Source: Treponema sp. (GTDB lineage: Bacteria > Spirochaetota > Spirochaetia > Treponematales > Breznakiellaceae). From it: a stretch of 10,608 nt of DNA. A program made the translations under genes and the position numbers. Below the pieces are notes generated by a model. The model searched no databases and was not told where the DNA came from. It was given only the letters and a program-made list of their open reading frames with translations. Positions 1-5,566 of the stretch are shown here, one piece after another (positions within the stretch are counted from its first letter, which is position 1; each line of letters starts with the position of its first letter). The DNA lies in assembly GCA_009780285.1 (NCBI GenBank), contig WRAL01000021.1:1-10608 (forward strand), written 5' to 3'.

Positions 1-378
1 CCGGCCCTGGCGCTTTCCCTGGCCGGGGACCCCGAGGGGCCCTGGCGCTGGGAGATGGCCGTCTCCTTCGCCGCGGAAAACCTGGGCGGGATGCTCGCCG
101 GCTGGAAGCCGGAATCGTTCATCAACGTGAACATCCCGAACCGGGACGAAAAGCCCGAGGCCATCGTGCGAGCGAGCCTGGCGCGAAGGCTGTACGGCGA
201 CCGCATCGAGACGGTATGCGAGCCGGGCGGGATCATGCGCTGCGTTCCGAGGCTTGACGCCATAGGCGCCGTGCCGATGATCGGATCGGACTACGAGGCC
301 GTCGCGCGCGGCTGCGCGTCGCTTAGCGATGTTTTCGCGCACCCAGCCCTCCTTCAGGAGGCAAGGCCGGGCGCCTAG
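1..378 (+). CDS. surE: 5'/3'-nucleotidase SurE, C-terminal part (5' end outside window)
   Basis: The open frame enters from the left edge in frame 1 and ends at the TAG at 376-378, leaving about 125 residues. The translation before the first internal ATG (position 55) reads on as PALALSL followed by a Trp-rich stretch, so the ATG at 55 is not the start. SurE proteins (metal-dependent phosphatases acting on nucleoside 5'- and 3'-monophosphates, about 250 residues) have an IALSL strand, a helix, then an NVNIP strand. All are present here: PALALSL, the MAVSFAAENLGGML helix, and FINVNIPNR. The SDYEAVARGCASLSDV segment matches the usual late SurE GSDxxAvxxGyvSvtPl region. The catalytic Asp-Asp metal site lies upstream of the window and cannot be checked. 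It is followed after 24 bp by the TPR gene and is probably its operon partner. Confidence 0.88.
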   Translation, partial: PALALSLAGDPEGPWRWEMAVSFAAENLGGMLAGWKPESFINVNIPNRDEKPEAIVRASLARRLYGDRIETVCEPGGIMRCVPRLDAIGAVPMIGSDYEAVARGCASLSDVFAHPALLQEARPGA

Positions 379-390
379 AGATTAATTGAG

Positions 391-400
391 AGGGAGGGGA
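391..400 (+). promoter_or_regulatory. Strong Shine-Dalgarno for the TPR gene
   Basis: The purine run AGGGAGGGGA ends two bases before the ATG at 403, within GAGAGGGAGGGGAACATG. It fixes the start of the TPR gene and indicates active translation initiation in the short gap after surE. Confidence 0.7.
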
Positions 401-402
401 AC

Positions 403-1239
403 ATGAAGGAATTTGTTTCAAGCGTGACAAGCGAAAGGCCCGTGATCAACGAGCCTTTCGACAGGCTGCCGGAGCGCGACCTTGGGGAACGCGACGACGG
501 CGAGAGGGGAAGGGCGAGGGAAAAAAGGCGGAAGGCCGCGCCCAAAAAGAAGCGCATCCTGGAAACGCGCCTGATGGAAGGAGCGAGGCTCTTCAACGAA
601 GGCCGCTGGGACGAGGCGCTGGCCGAGCTTCTGCTGGCCGGTCCCACCGACATGCGCGGCGAGGAAAGAAACGAGCTCTCGTACTACATGGGCCTCTGCT
701 TCGCCAAGCTGGAAAAGCACGAGGACGCGCTTCCCTGCCTTGAGAGCGTCGTCGCCAGGGAAAGCGATCCCCTGCGCATATGCCAGTGCCGGATGACGCT
801 TGCGTACATTCACGCGATAGAGGACAGGCCGAAAATGGCCGAGTTCGAGGCCACGCGCATTCTGAAGGCCGGCTTCGAGTCCGCGGTCGTCTTCAACATG
901 CTGGCCTACGCCGCCTACGCCGGCAAGCGCTTCCGAAACGCCGTGGACTACTACCAAAAGGCCCTGAGAATCGAGGACGGCAACGCCACGGCGCTTAACA
1001 GCCTGGGCTTTATCCTCGCCGACACGGGCATGGACCCGCTTAAGGGGCTAAAGTTCTGCCGCCGCGCCGTGGAGCTTCAGCCGGAAAACGCCGCGTACCT
1101 TGACTCCCTTGGCTGGGCCTACTACAAGTGCCGCGAAACCGTGGCCGCGCGCGACTGGCTGCGCAAGGCCCTTGACCTGGCGCCTGAGGCCCGCGAGATA
1201 CAGGAACACCTGCGCATAGTGATGGGAGGCCTAAAATGA
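403..1239 (+). CDS. Tetratricopeptide repeat protein
   Basis: This 278-residue protein has no signal peptide or membrane segment, so it is probably cytoplasmic. Residues 1-52 are charged and low in complexity (an RxRxKRRKAAPKKK basic patch). From about residue 54 it is helical TPR. Recognisable units are near 54-80 (ARLFNEGRWDEALAEL), 91-119 (YYMGLCFAKLEKHEDALPCL), 161-193 (LAYAAYAGKRFRNAVDYYQKAL), 194-228 and 229-262 (LGWAYYKCRETVAARDWLRKAL). TPR arrays bind proteins, and the partner here is unknown. The gene has a strong Shine-Dalgarno and ends in an ATGA overlap with the next gene, which also begins with TPR-like helices, so the two products may act together. Cys count is modest and no enzymatic motif is visible. 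Family assignment is secure, function is not. Confidence 0.9.
   Translation: MKEFVSSVTSERPVINEPFDRLPERDLGERDDGERGRAREKRRKAAPKKKRILETRLMEGARLFNEGRWDEALAELLLAGPTDMRGEERNELSYYMGLCFAKLEKHEDALPCLESVVARESDPLRICQCRMTLAYIHAIEDRPKMAEFEATRILKAGFESAVVFNMLAYAAYAGKRFRNAVDYYQKALRIEDGNATALNSLGFILADTGMDPLKGLKFCRRAVELQPENAAYLDSLGWAYYKCRETVAARDWLRKALDLAPEAREIQEHLRIVMGGLK
1224..1229 (+). promoter_or_regulatory. Shine-Dalgarno inside the TPR gene for the NHL gene
   Basis: GGGAGG lies six bases before the ATG at 1236, within the last codons of the TPR gene. It supports the ATG in the ATGA stop/start overlap as the true start and suggests translational coupling. Confidence 0.6.
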
Positions 1240-3293
1240 AAGCCCGAGCGCTGGCGGCGTCGCTTTTTGTCGTCGTCCCGCTGCTTTTGCTCGGGCAGTC
1301 GGATTCGGCGCTCGGGCATGTCACCGGCGGCGACGACATTGACGCCGTGGACGCGGCGCGCGAATTCCGCATAGGCGTTCAGGCCTTCAACCGCTTCGCC
1401 TTCAACGAGGCGATCCTTTCCTTCGAGCGCGCCCTTTCCTTCAGGCCCGGCGAGGCGATCATTCTGGACTGGCTCGGCAGGGCCTACTATCGCTCCGGCT
1501 TTGAGGGCATAGCGCTGCAGCAGTGGCGCGCCTCCGCCGAGGCCTACGGGCGAGGCGCGGAAATGGGGATGATAGTCGCCGGCCGCGCGGAGACCGTTTC
1601 CAGCCGGCGCAATTTCCTTCCCATAGCCGACGACGACATCCGCTACGTTCAGTCCGGGCAGTTCCCGGGACGCGCGGGGGATCAGGTTCTGTACCGGCAT
1701 CCCACGTCCGTGCTTCCGGTGGGCGACGGATCGTCCTGGGTGGTGGCCTTCGGAAGCAACGAGCTGGTGCGCGTGGGCGTCGACGGCGTGGTTCTCGAAC
1801 GCAGGCGCGGCCCCCTTCAGGGCTTCGACCGGCCCTACGACATAGCGCGCGGGCCGGACGGCCGGCTTTACGTTTCCGAGTTTCGCGGCGGAAGGGTGAG
1901 CGTGCTCCACCCCGACGGAAGGTGGCAGGCGCACATAGGCTCGCGGGGCATAGGCGAGGGGCAGTTCGTCGGCCCGCAAAACCTTGCCTTCGACGAGGAA
2001 GGCTACCTTTACGTCGTCGATTTCGGGAACATGAGAGTCTCGAAGTTCGACCCGGACGGCCTTTTCATCCTTTCCTTTGGAACGCGCGGCCCTGATTTCC
2101 ACGGCTTCCGCGCTCCCACCGGCATCGCCGCGCTGGACGGGCGCGTGTTCGTTTCTGACGTGGTTTCCGGGCGCATATACTCCTTCGATTACAACGGCGA
2201 CTACCTTGGGGTCCTCGCCGAGGGCCTTAATTCCCCGGAAAGCCTGCGCGCCACCTCCGACGGCCGCATCCTCGCCGCGGACGGAAACCGCGTCCTTCTC
2301 GTCGATCCCAACACGGCCATCGCGCGCGAGCTTGGCTCCGCCGGCGGCCCCTCGGCGCGGGTGATAAGCGCCGACGTGGACGCGAACGGAAACCTCCTCG
2401 CGGCGAACTTCGACGCCGGCTACGTGCCCCTTCTTACGCGCATAGACGACATGGCCGCGGGCCTTTTCGTTCAGGTCGAGCGGATCAACGCCGACCGCTT
2501 CCCCCTGGTTACGGTCGACGTTCGGGTGGAGGACAGGCTTCGCCGCCCCATCGTCGGGCTTGGGTCGCTTAACTTCGTCCTTACCGAGGAAGGCCGGCCG
2601 GTTTCGGCCCAGGTTTTCCACATTCCGGCCTACCGAAGCGACCGCGCCGACGTGTCCGTGCTTTTCGAGCGCTCGCCGGAAACCCTTGCCCTGCGGGACA
2701 CGCTGGCCATCGCCATAAGCGACATAGAAAGCGGCCTGGGAACGAGCGGGAACATTCTTTCGGTGGTTTCCGCCGGCGAGCAGCCCGGCAGGGAGCCGAG
2801 CCTGAACGCGCTGGAAGCCTCGGCGCGCGGGAACGCGGCGGACTTCACCGACGCCTGGCGCTTCGACCTGGGCCTGCGCCTGGCCGCCACGGATCTGCTC
2901 ATGGGCGAGCAGAAAAGGTCGGTCGTGTACGTGGGCACCGGGCGCATGGGCGACCTCGCCTTCGAGCATTACACCCTTGCCGAGCTGGCCGCGTACATGG
3001 CCAACAACTCGATAATCTTCAACGCGGTGATCGTCGGCGACGAGGCGCCCTCCCCCGAGCTGCGCTTTCTCGCCGACGAGACCGGTGGAACGATCCTTCC
3101 GCTTTTCAGGCCGCAGGGCATAGGGGAGATGCTGGAAAGCGTGGCGCTTTCGCCCAGCGGCCTTTACACCCTGAGTTTTAGATCCGAGCTTTACAGCGAC
3201 TTCGGCAGGGCCTGGCTCCCGGTCGAAGCGGAAGTATATCTTATGGAAAGATCCGGACGGGACGTTTCCGGGTATTTTCCGCCTTTGGAGTAG
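1236..3293 (+). CDS. Exported TPR/NHL beta-propeller protein with a VWA-like C-terminal domain
   Basis: This 685-residue protein starts at the ATG of an ATGA overlap. Residues 1-26 form a Sec-type signal peptide (KAR, then a Leu/Val-rich core, then small residues) with no lipobox Cys, so a periplasmic or outer-surface location is likely. Residues about 44-110 contain two TPR-like helical pairs (FNRFAFNEAILSFERAL, LGRAYYRSGFEGIALQQW). Residues about 155-400 hold NHL-type propeller blades, with repeated RPYDIARGPDGRLYVSE, PQNLAFDEEGYLYVVD and PTGIAALDGRVFVSD units. Residues about 425-665 resemble the 'VWFA-related' layout: VDVRVEDRLRRPIVGL, a VSVLFERSPE strand where a DxSxS MIDAS loop would be expected, later VVYVGTG and FNAVIVGD, and a final LYTLSFRSE strand. 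The MIDAS residues are not conserved, so metal binding is doubtful. NHL propellers usually mediate binding. Role and partner are unknown. Confidence 0.85.
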   Translation: MKARALAASLFVVVPLLLLGQSDSALGHVTGGDDIDAVDAAREFRIGVQAFNRFAFNEAILSFERALSFRPGEAIILDWLGRAYYRSGFEGIALQQWRASAEAYGRGAEMGMIVAGRAETVSSRRNFLPIADDDIRYVQSGQFPGRAGDQVLYRHPTSVLPVGDGSSWVVAFGSNELVRVGVDGVVLERRRGPLQGFDRPYDIARGPDGRLYVSEFRGGRVSVLHPDGRWQAHIGSRGIGEGQFVGPQNLAFDEEGYLYVVDFGNMRVSKFDPDGLFILSFGTRGPDFHGFRAPTGIAALDGRVFVSDVVSGRIYSFDYNGDYLGVLAEGLNSPESLRATSDGRILAADGNRVLLVDPNTAIARELGSAGGPSARVISADVDANGNLLAANFDAGYVPLLTRIDDMAAGLFVQVERINADRFPLVTVDVRVEDRLRRPIVGLGSLNFVLTEEGRPVSAQVFHIPAYRSDRADVSVLFERSPETLALRDTLAIAISDIESGLGTSGNILSVVSAGEQPGREPSLNALEASARGNAADFTDAWRFDLGLRLAATDLLMGEQKRSVVYVGTGRMGDLAFEHYTLAELAAYMANNSIIFNAVIVGDEAPSPELRFLADETGGTILPLFRPQGIGEMLESVALSPSGLYTLSFRSELYSDFGRAWLPVEAEVYLMERSGRDVSGYFPPLE

Positions 3294-3340
3294 ATCGTAT
3301 GCAGAAAATGAGCGGGATGAATAAAAAATCGTCTAAATTC

Positions 3341-3363
3341 GCGCCTAAGGCGCTTGGTTTTTG
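3341..3363 (+). terminator. Weak intrinsic terminator after the surE-TPR-NHL operon
   Basis: GCGCC (3341-3345), loop TAA, GGCGC (3349-3353), then TTGGTTTTTG. The stem is only five GC pairs and the T tract is interrupted, so efficiency is uncertain. It lies 47 bp after the NHL stop codon, a sensible place for operon termination. Confidence 0.4.
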
Positions 3364-3381
3364 TGTATTATCCGGTATAAT
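3354..3381 (+). promoter_or_regulatory. Sigma-70-type promoter for the HAD gene, apparently leaderless
   Basis: A perfect TATAAT lies at 3376-3381. A weak -35 candidate, TTGGTT, is at 3354-3359 with a 16-bp spacer. The ATG begins at 3387, only five bases after the -10 box, so the expected transcription start falls on or beside the start codon. No Shine-Dalgarno is present upstream. Both points fit a leaderless mRNA. Confidence 0.55.
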
Positions 3382-3386
3382 GCGGT

Positions 3387-4070
3387 ATGCTTAAGTACCT
3401 AATTTTTGACTTGGACAATACGTTGTACTCCTGCAACTTCGGCTTAGAGGAAAACGTGGAGCGGCGCCTGATGGAGTTTTCCGGAGCCTTGCTTGGGGTT
3501 TCCCCTGAGGAAGCCTGGGAACAGAGGAAGGCGAGCAAGCGAGGCACCTGCCTTGAATGGCTGATGGCGGACAAAGGCTTTAAGGACGTCGAGGCGTACT
3601 TCGCCGCCGCGCATCCGGGGGAAGAGGCCGATTCCCTTAAGCGGGACGACGAGCTCAGGGAGATGCTGGCCTGCATAACCCTGCCCAAGGTGATCCTGAC
3701 GAACTCGCCTCGCGAGCATGCCGACAGGATTCTTGACAAGCTCGGAATCGCCGATCTTTTCGCCCATATTTTCGACATTCGTCAGTTCAATTTCGTCGGC
3801 AAGCCGCACAAAGAGGTCTACGAAAAAGTCATAAACACGCTTGGCATAACGATAAAGGAAGCGCTTTTTATCGACGACGTGCCCACTCACGTCGAAGGCT
3901 TCCAGAAGCTGGGGGGCAAGGCTATCCTGCTTGACGAAAAGGACCAGCACAAAAAATCGGACGCGCACAAGATCCGAAGGCTGAACGAGATTTTCCGCTA
4001 CATAGGACGGGGCGCGAACTACGATCCTAGCCAGGCGGCGCAAGCTCAGCCACAGGGGCGCCGCTCTTAG
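3387..4070 (+). CDS. HAD-family hydrolase, pyrimidine 5'-nucleotidase type
   Basis: This 227-residue cytoplasmic phosphatase has all four HAD motifs. Motif I is IFDLDNTLY (nucleophile Asp8, acid/base Asp10). Motif II is ILTNS (Thr105). Motif III is the Lys in VGKPHKEVYEKV (Lys139). Motif IV is FIDDV (Asp163, Asp164). The helical cap between residues about 15 and 95, with the DLDNTLY start, fits the SDT1/YjjG-like pyrimidine 5'-nucleotidase branch, which dephosphorylates UMP/CMP or damaged nucleotides in salvage or housecleaning. Substrate is inferred. The start at MLKYLIFDLD sits right before motif I, as normal for the family. There is no Shine-Dalgarno, and a TATAAT box ends five bases upstream. 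The last 15 or so residues (a Gln/Ala-rich tail) lie in DNA shared with the convergent Rsm22-like gene, and such tails are not typical of the family. Confidence 0.87.
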   Translation: MLKYLIFDLDNTLYSCNFGLEENVERRLMEFSGALLGVSPEEAWEQRKASKRGTCLEWLMADKGFKDVEAYFAAAHPGEEADSLKRDDELREMLACITLPKVILTNSPREHADRILDKLGIADLFAHIFDIRQFNFVGKPHKEVYEKVINTLGITIKEALFIDDVPTHVEGFQKLGGKAILLDEKDQHKKSDAHKIRRLNEIFRYIGRGANYDPSQAAQAQPQGRRS

Positions 4071-5202
4071 GATCGCGCGCTCCATCCGAAAAGCAAGCCT
4101 TCACTAACACGCCGGAGGCGGCCGCCAAGATCGGCCTCTCGTCTCCGGCGAGCAGCACCAGGCCCTTCCCGCAGCATCCGTAACGCCCGAGGCGTTCTCG
4201 CCCGAGGCGATTTGATCCGGGGCGTTTAGGCGGGACAGGGAAGGCATCGGAGATAATCCTCACGAAAAGCCCCTCCCCCTCGCGCCGCTCCAATCCGGCC
4301 ATAAAAAGAAAGCTTGCCGTGGCGCGCGCCTTGGGAAGCCCTGCCCTATCCGACAGGCGCAAAAGCTCCGGCGGCGCGTCGTCGGTCTCAAAGGCGAAAT
4401 GGCACCAGCGCTTCCCCTGCCCGCGCGCGCAGACGGCCATGGGGCAGGCCTCGTCGTGAGCGCAGGGAGAGGCCGGGCGAAGGCCGCGCTCGATAAGCGC
4501 GGCTCGCAGCGCGGCGATAAATTCCCCGCAGCGAGGAAAGCCCGGCTCCACCACCAGAATGGAGGCGCCGCTCGCCGCGTGGCTTTCAAGCAGGCCGGCG
4601 GACTTTCGCGCCGAAAGCGCTATCTCCTGCGAGCCAAGGCGCGATACGTCGCCGCGCGTTTCGTTGAAGGCGTTCGCCGCGCATACCAGCGCCGCGCGCG
4701 AGCGGGGCCTTTCGCGCGTGAAGTCCGCCCTCAGCGCGCGAATCTTCCAGGGCGCGGCTTCTCCCGCAAGCGCGGCGAAGATTTTTTTCCCTGCGTCGAG
4801 AGCCGGAGCGCTCATGTCGACGCAATTAAATTCGAGCGGAAGGGCGCGCAGTTCCGGCCTGGAAATCCACAGCGCGCAAACGAAGACCAAAGGCCCGCAG
4901 CCCAAATCCGTCACCGAATCGCCCGGGCTTAGCCTTATGTCCAATGCCGGCAAAAGCCTGCAAAGGCGATAAACATTCCAGGGCATGAAATAGCGCAGGT
5001 ACGCGGAAAGATGGGCCGGCCGGCTCATGTAGGAAAGCGCGCGCTCCCCCCTGCCCGAGGTAAGCAGCCGCGAAAGCTCGGCCACGTCGGAGGGCAGCCC
5101 GGAGCGAAAACGCGCCGGAAGAGGAAAGGTTTTATCGACAAGCGCCGGAAGCCCGTCAAGCATGCGGCGGGCCTCGCGCGAAAGCGGCTCGAATACGTTC
5201 AT
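4027..5202 (-). CDS. Rsm22-family protein (ribosomal small-subunit methyltransferase-like, Fe-S type)
   Basis: This 391-residue protein has a SAM-type motif I DLGCGP (99-104), a conserved N-terminal SRPAHLSAYLRYFMPWNVYR region (59-78), a long Rossmann-like core, VVEPGFP (217-223), then PCAHDEACP and WCHF. The spaced cysteines Cys247, Cys253 and Cys267, plus CC at 343-344 (GYGCCGKG), match the four-Cys pattern of Rsm22/METTL17 proteins. The mitochondrial member of that family binds a [4Fe-4S] cluster and supports small-subunit ribosome assembly. Methyl transfer itself is not well established for the family. The start ATG at 5200-5202 has an AGGA-type Shine-Dalgarno. It is seven bases from a 110-bp inverted-repeat element. 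The 3' end overlaps the HAD gene tail to tail by 44 bp. Residues about 331-342 contain a small RLGR duplication. Confidence 0.82.
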   Translation of the reverse strand: MNVFEPLSREARRMLDGLPALVDKTFPLPARFRSGLPSDVAELSRLLTSGRGERALSYMSRPAHLSAYLRYFMPWNVYRLCRLLPALDIRLSPGDSVTDLGCGPLVFVCALWISRPELRALPLEFNCVDMSAPALDAGKKIFAALAGEAAPWKIRALRADFTRERPRSRAALVCAANAFNETRGDVSRLGSQEIALSARKSAGLLESHAASGASILVVEPGFPRCGEFIAALRAALIERGLRPASPCAHDEACPMAVCARGQGKRWCHFAFETDDAPPELLRLSDRAGLPKARATASFLFMAGLERREGEGLFVRIISDAFPVPPKRPGSNRLGRERLGRYGCCGKGLVLLAGDERPILAAASGVLVKACFSDGARDPKSGAPVAELAPPG

Positions 5203-5205
5203 GAT

Positions 5206-5211
5206 GATCCT
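5206..5211 (-). promoter_or_regulatory. Shine-Dalgarno of the Rsm22-like gene, straddling the element edge
   Basis: On the minus strand the sequence reads CTAGGATCATCATG. TAGGAT lies about three to seven bases before the ATG. Its first bases belong to the terminal CTAG of the inverted-repeat element and the rest are flanking DNA, so insertion of the element helped form the present ribosome-binding site. Confidence 0.5.
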
Positions 5212-5319
5212 AGTGTTCCGGAATATTCAAATGACGGTATGCAGGTTGAGGTAATTCCTTGTCTGGCAAGGAATTACCGAACGTTGCGATTTTGCAAACC
5301 GAATATTCCGGAACACTAG
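5210..5319. mobile_element. MITE-like 110-bp inverted-repeat element with TA ends
   Basis: Perfect 19-bp terminal inverted repeats are seen: CTAGTGTTCCGGAATATTC at 5210-5228 and its reverse complement at 5301-5319. Inside, a second perfect inverted repeat, GGTAATTCCTTG (5250-5261) and CAAGGAATTACC (5267-5278), surrounds a 5-nt loop. The two arms are separated from the outer repeats by unrelated 21-nt and 22-nt spacers. Each terminal repeat carries a TA next to its end (CTAG), as expected if the true ends begin at GTGTTCCGG and TA is the duplicated target, the habit of IS630/Tc1-mariner elements. There is no transposase, so it would be a non-autonomous element moved in trans. The family link is inference. 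Confidence 0.7.
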
Positions 5320-5356
5320 CGCAGGGTAGCATGTTTTCGATGTTTTTTCACCGGGC

Positions 5357-5370
5357 GCGGATTCATTGCC
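5357..5370. repeat. 14-bp direct repeat, copy 1
   Basis: GCGGATTCATTGCC. An identical copy lies 175 bp downstream at 5532-5545. Together they bracket the hairpins and the CACGGAG array. Confidence 0.65.
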
Positions 5371-5380
5371 AGCAATTCTC

Positions 5381-5446
5381 GGTTTAACATTCGGATAAAC
5401 CACGGATCGAAACTCCGTAGTTGATTCTTCTTCCAAATCGAAGAAT
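5381..5446. repeat. Three consecutive small hairpins
   Basis: Three adjacent inverted repeats: GGTTTA (5381-5386) with TAAACC (5396-5401); ACGGA (5402-5406) with TCCGT (5414-5418); ATTCTTC (5424-5430) with GAAGAAT (5440-5446), which is followed by TTTT. Stems are short (5-7 bp). The last could act as a weak terminator on the plus strand, but no gene upstream would need it. Confidence 0.4.
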
Positions 5447-5453
5447 TTTTAAC

Positions 5454-5479
5454 CACGGAGGACACGGAGTTACACGGAG
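5454..5479. repeat. CACGGAG short repeat array
   Basis: CACGGAG occurs at 5454-5460, 5463-5469 and 5473-5479, with spacing of 9 and 10 bases. A diverged CACGGA is at 5401-5406, and its inverted partner CTCCGT is at 5413-5418. AACCACGGAGGACACGGAG-type strings are, from memory, scattered through intergenic DNA in many unrelated bacteria, with no agreed function. Confidence 0.6.
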
Positions 5480-5531
5480 GGAAGAGAAGTTCCCCTCTGC
5501 CGAGCGTACCGATATCTTGAATTTGAAAATT

Positions 5532-5545
5532 GCGGATTCATTGCC
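5532..5545. repeat. 14-bp direct repeat, copy 2
   Basis: GCGGATTCATTGCC, identical to 5357-5370. This copy sits directly upstream of the rlmM -10 box, so it may overlap the upstream part of that promoter. Confidence 0.65.
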
Positions 5546-5555
5546 CATTTATGTG

Positions 5556-5561
5556 TACAAT
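5556..5561 (+). promoter_or_regulatory. -10 box of the RlmM-like gene, apparently leaderless
   Basis: TACAAT ends five bases before the ATG at 5567, the same geometry as the TATAAT of the HAD gene. No Shine-Dalgarno lies upstream of the ATG. A convincing -35 is not visible at 16-18 bp; TTGCGG at 5530-5535 would need a 20-bp spacer. Confidence 0.45.
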
Positions 5562-5566
5562 GGCGC

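Larger units (their letters stand above)
5203..5566. other. Divergent intergenic region rich in repeats (no gene)
   Basis: 364 bp between the divergent Rsm22-like and RlmM-like genes. I see no believable coding sequence: short open frames here lack a Shine-Dalgarno and recognisable protein features. From left to right it holds a 110-bp inverted-repeat element (5210-5319), the first copy of a 14-bp direct repeat (5357-5370), three small hairpins (5381-5446), three CACGGAG units (5454-5479), the second direct-repeat copy (5532-5545) and the rlmM -10 box (5556-5561). It is visibly more AT-rich than the flanking genes. Confidence 0.75.

Noticed and set aside
1122..2969. 615-codon open frame on the minus strand opposite the NHL gene
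   Set aside because: It lies antisense to a clear multi-domain protein, its translation shows no recognisable domain, and long antisense frames are common in GC-rich coding DNA.
4184..4209. 11-bp direct repeat CGCCCGAGGCG, 15 bp apart
   Set aside because: It is inside coding DNA, spaced five codons apart, and gives a simple RLGR duplication, so a minor tandem duplication explains it.
4399..4932. Plus-strand 177-codon frame opposite the Rsm22-like gene
   Set aside because: Arg/Ala/Gly-rich composition, no Shine-Dalgarno, and fully contained in a well-supported gene on the other strand.
5424..5450. Intrinsic terminator (ATTCTTC/GAAGAAT plus T run)
   Set aside because: The stem is AT-rich with a 9-nt loop, and neither flanking gene is transcribed toward it, so a terminator role has no client gene.
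5454..5479. CRISPR-like repeats
   Set aside because: The units are seven bases with spacers of two to three bases, far too short for a CRISPR array, and no cas genes are present.
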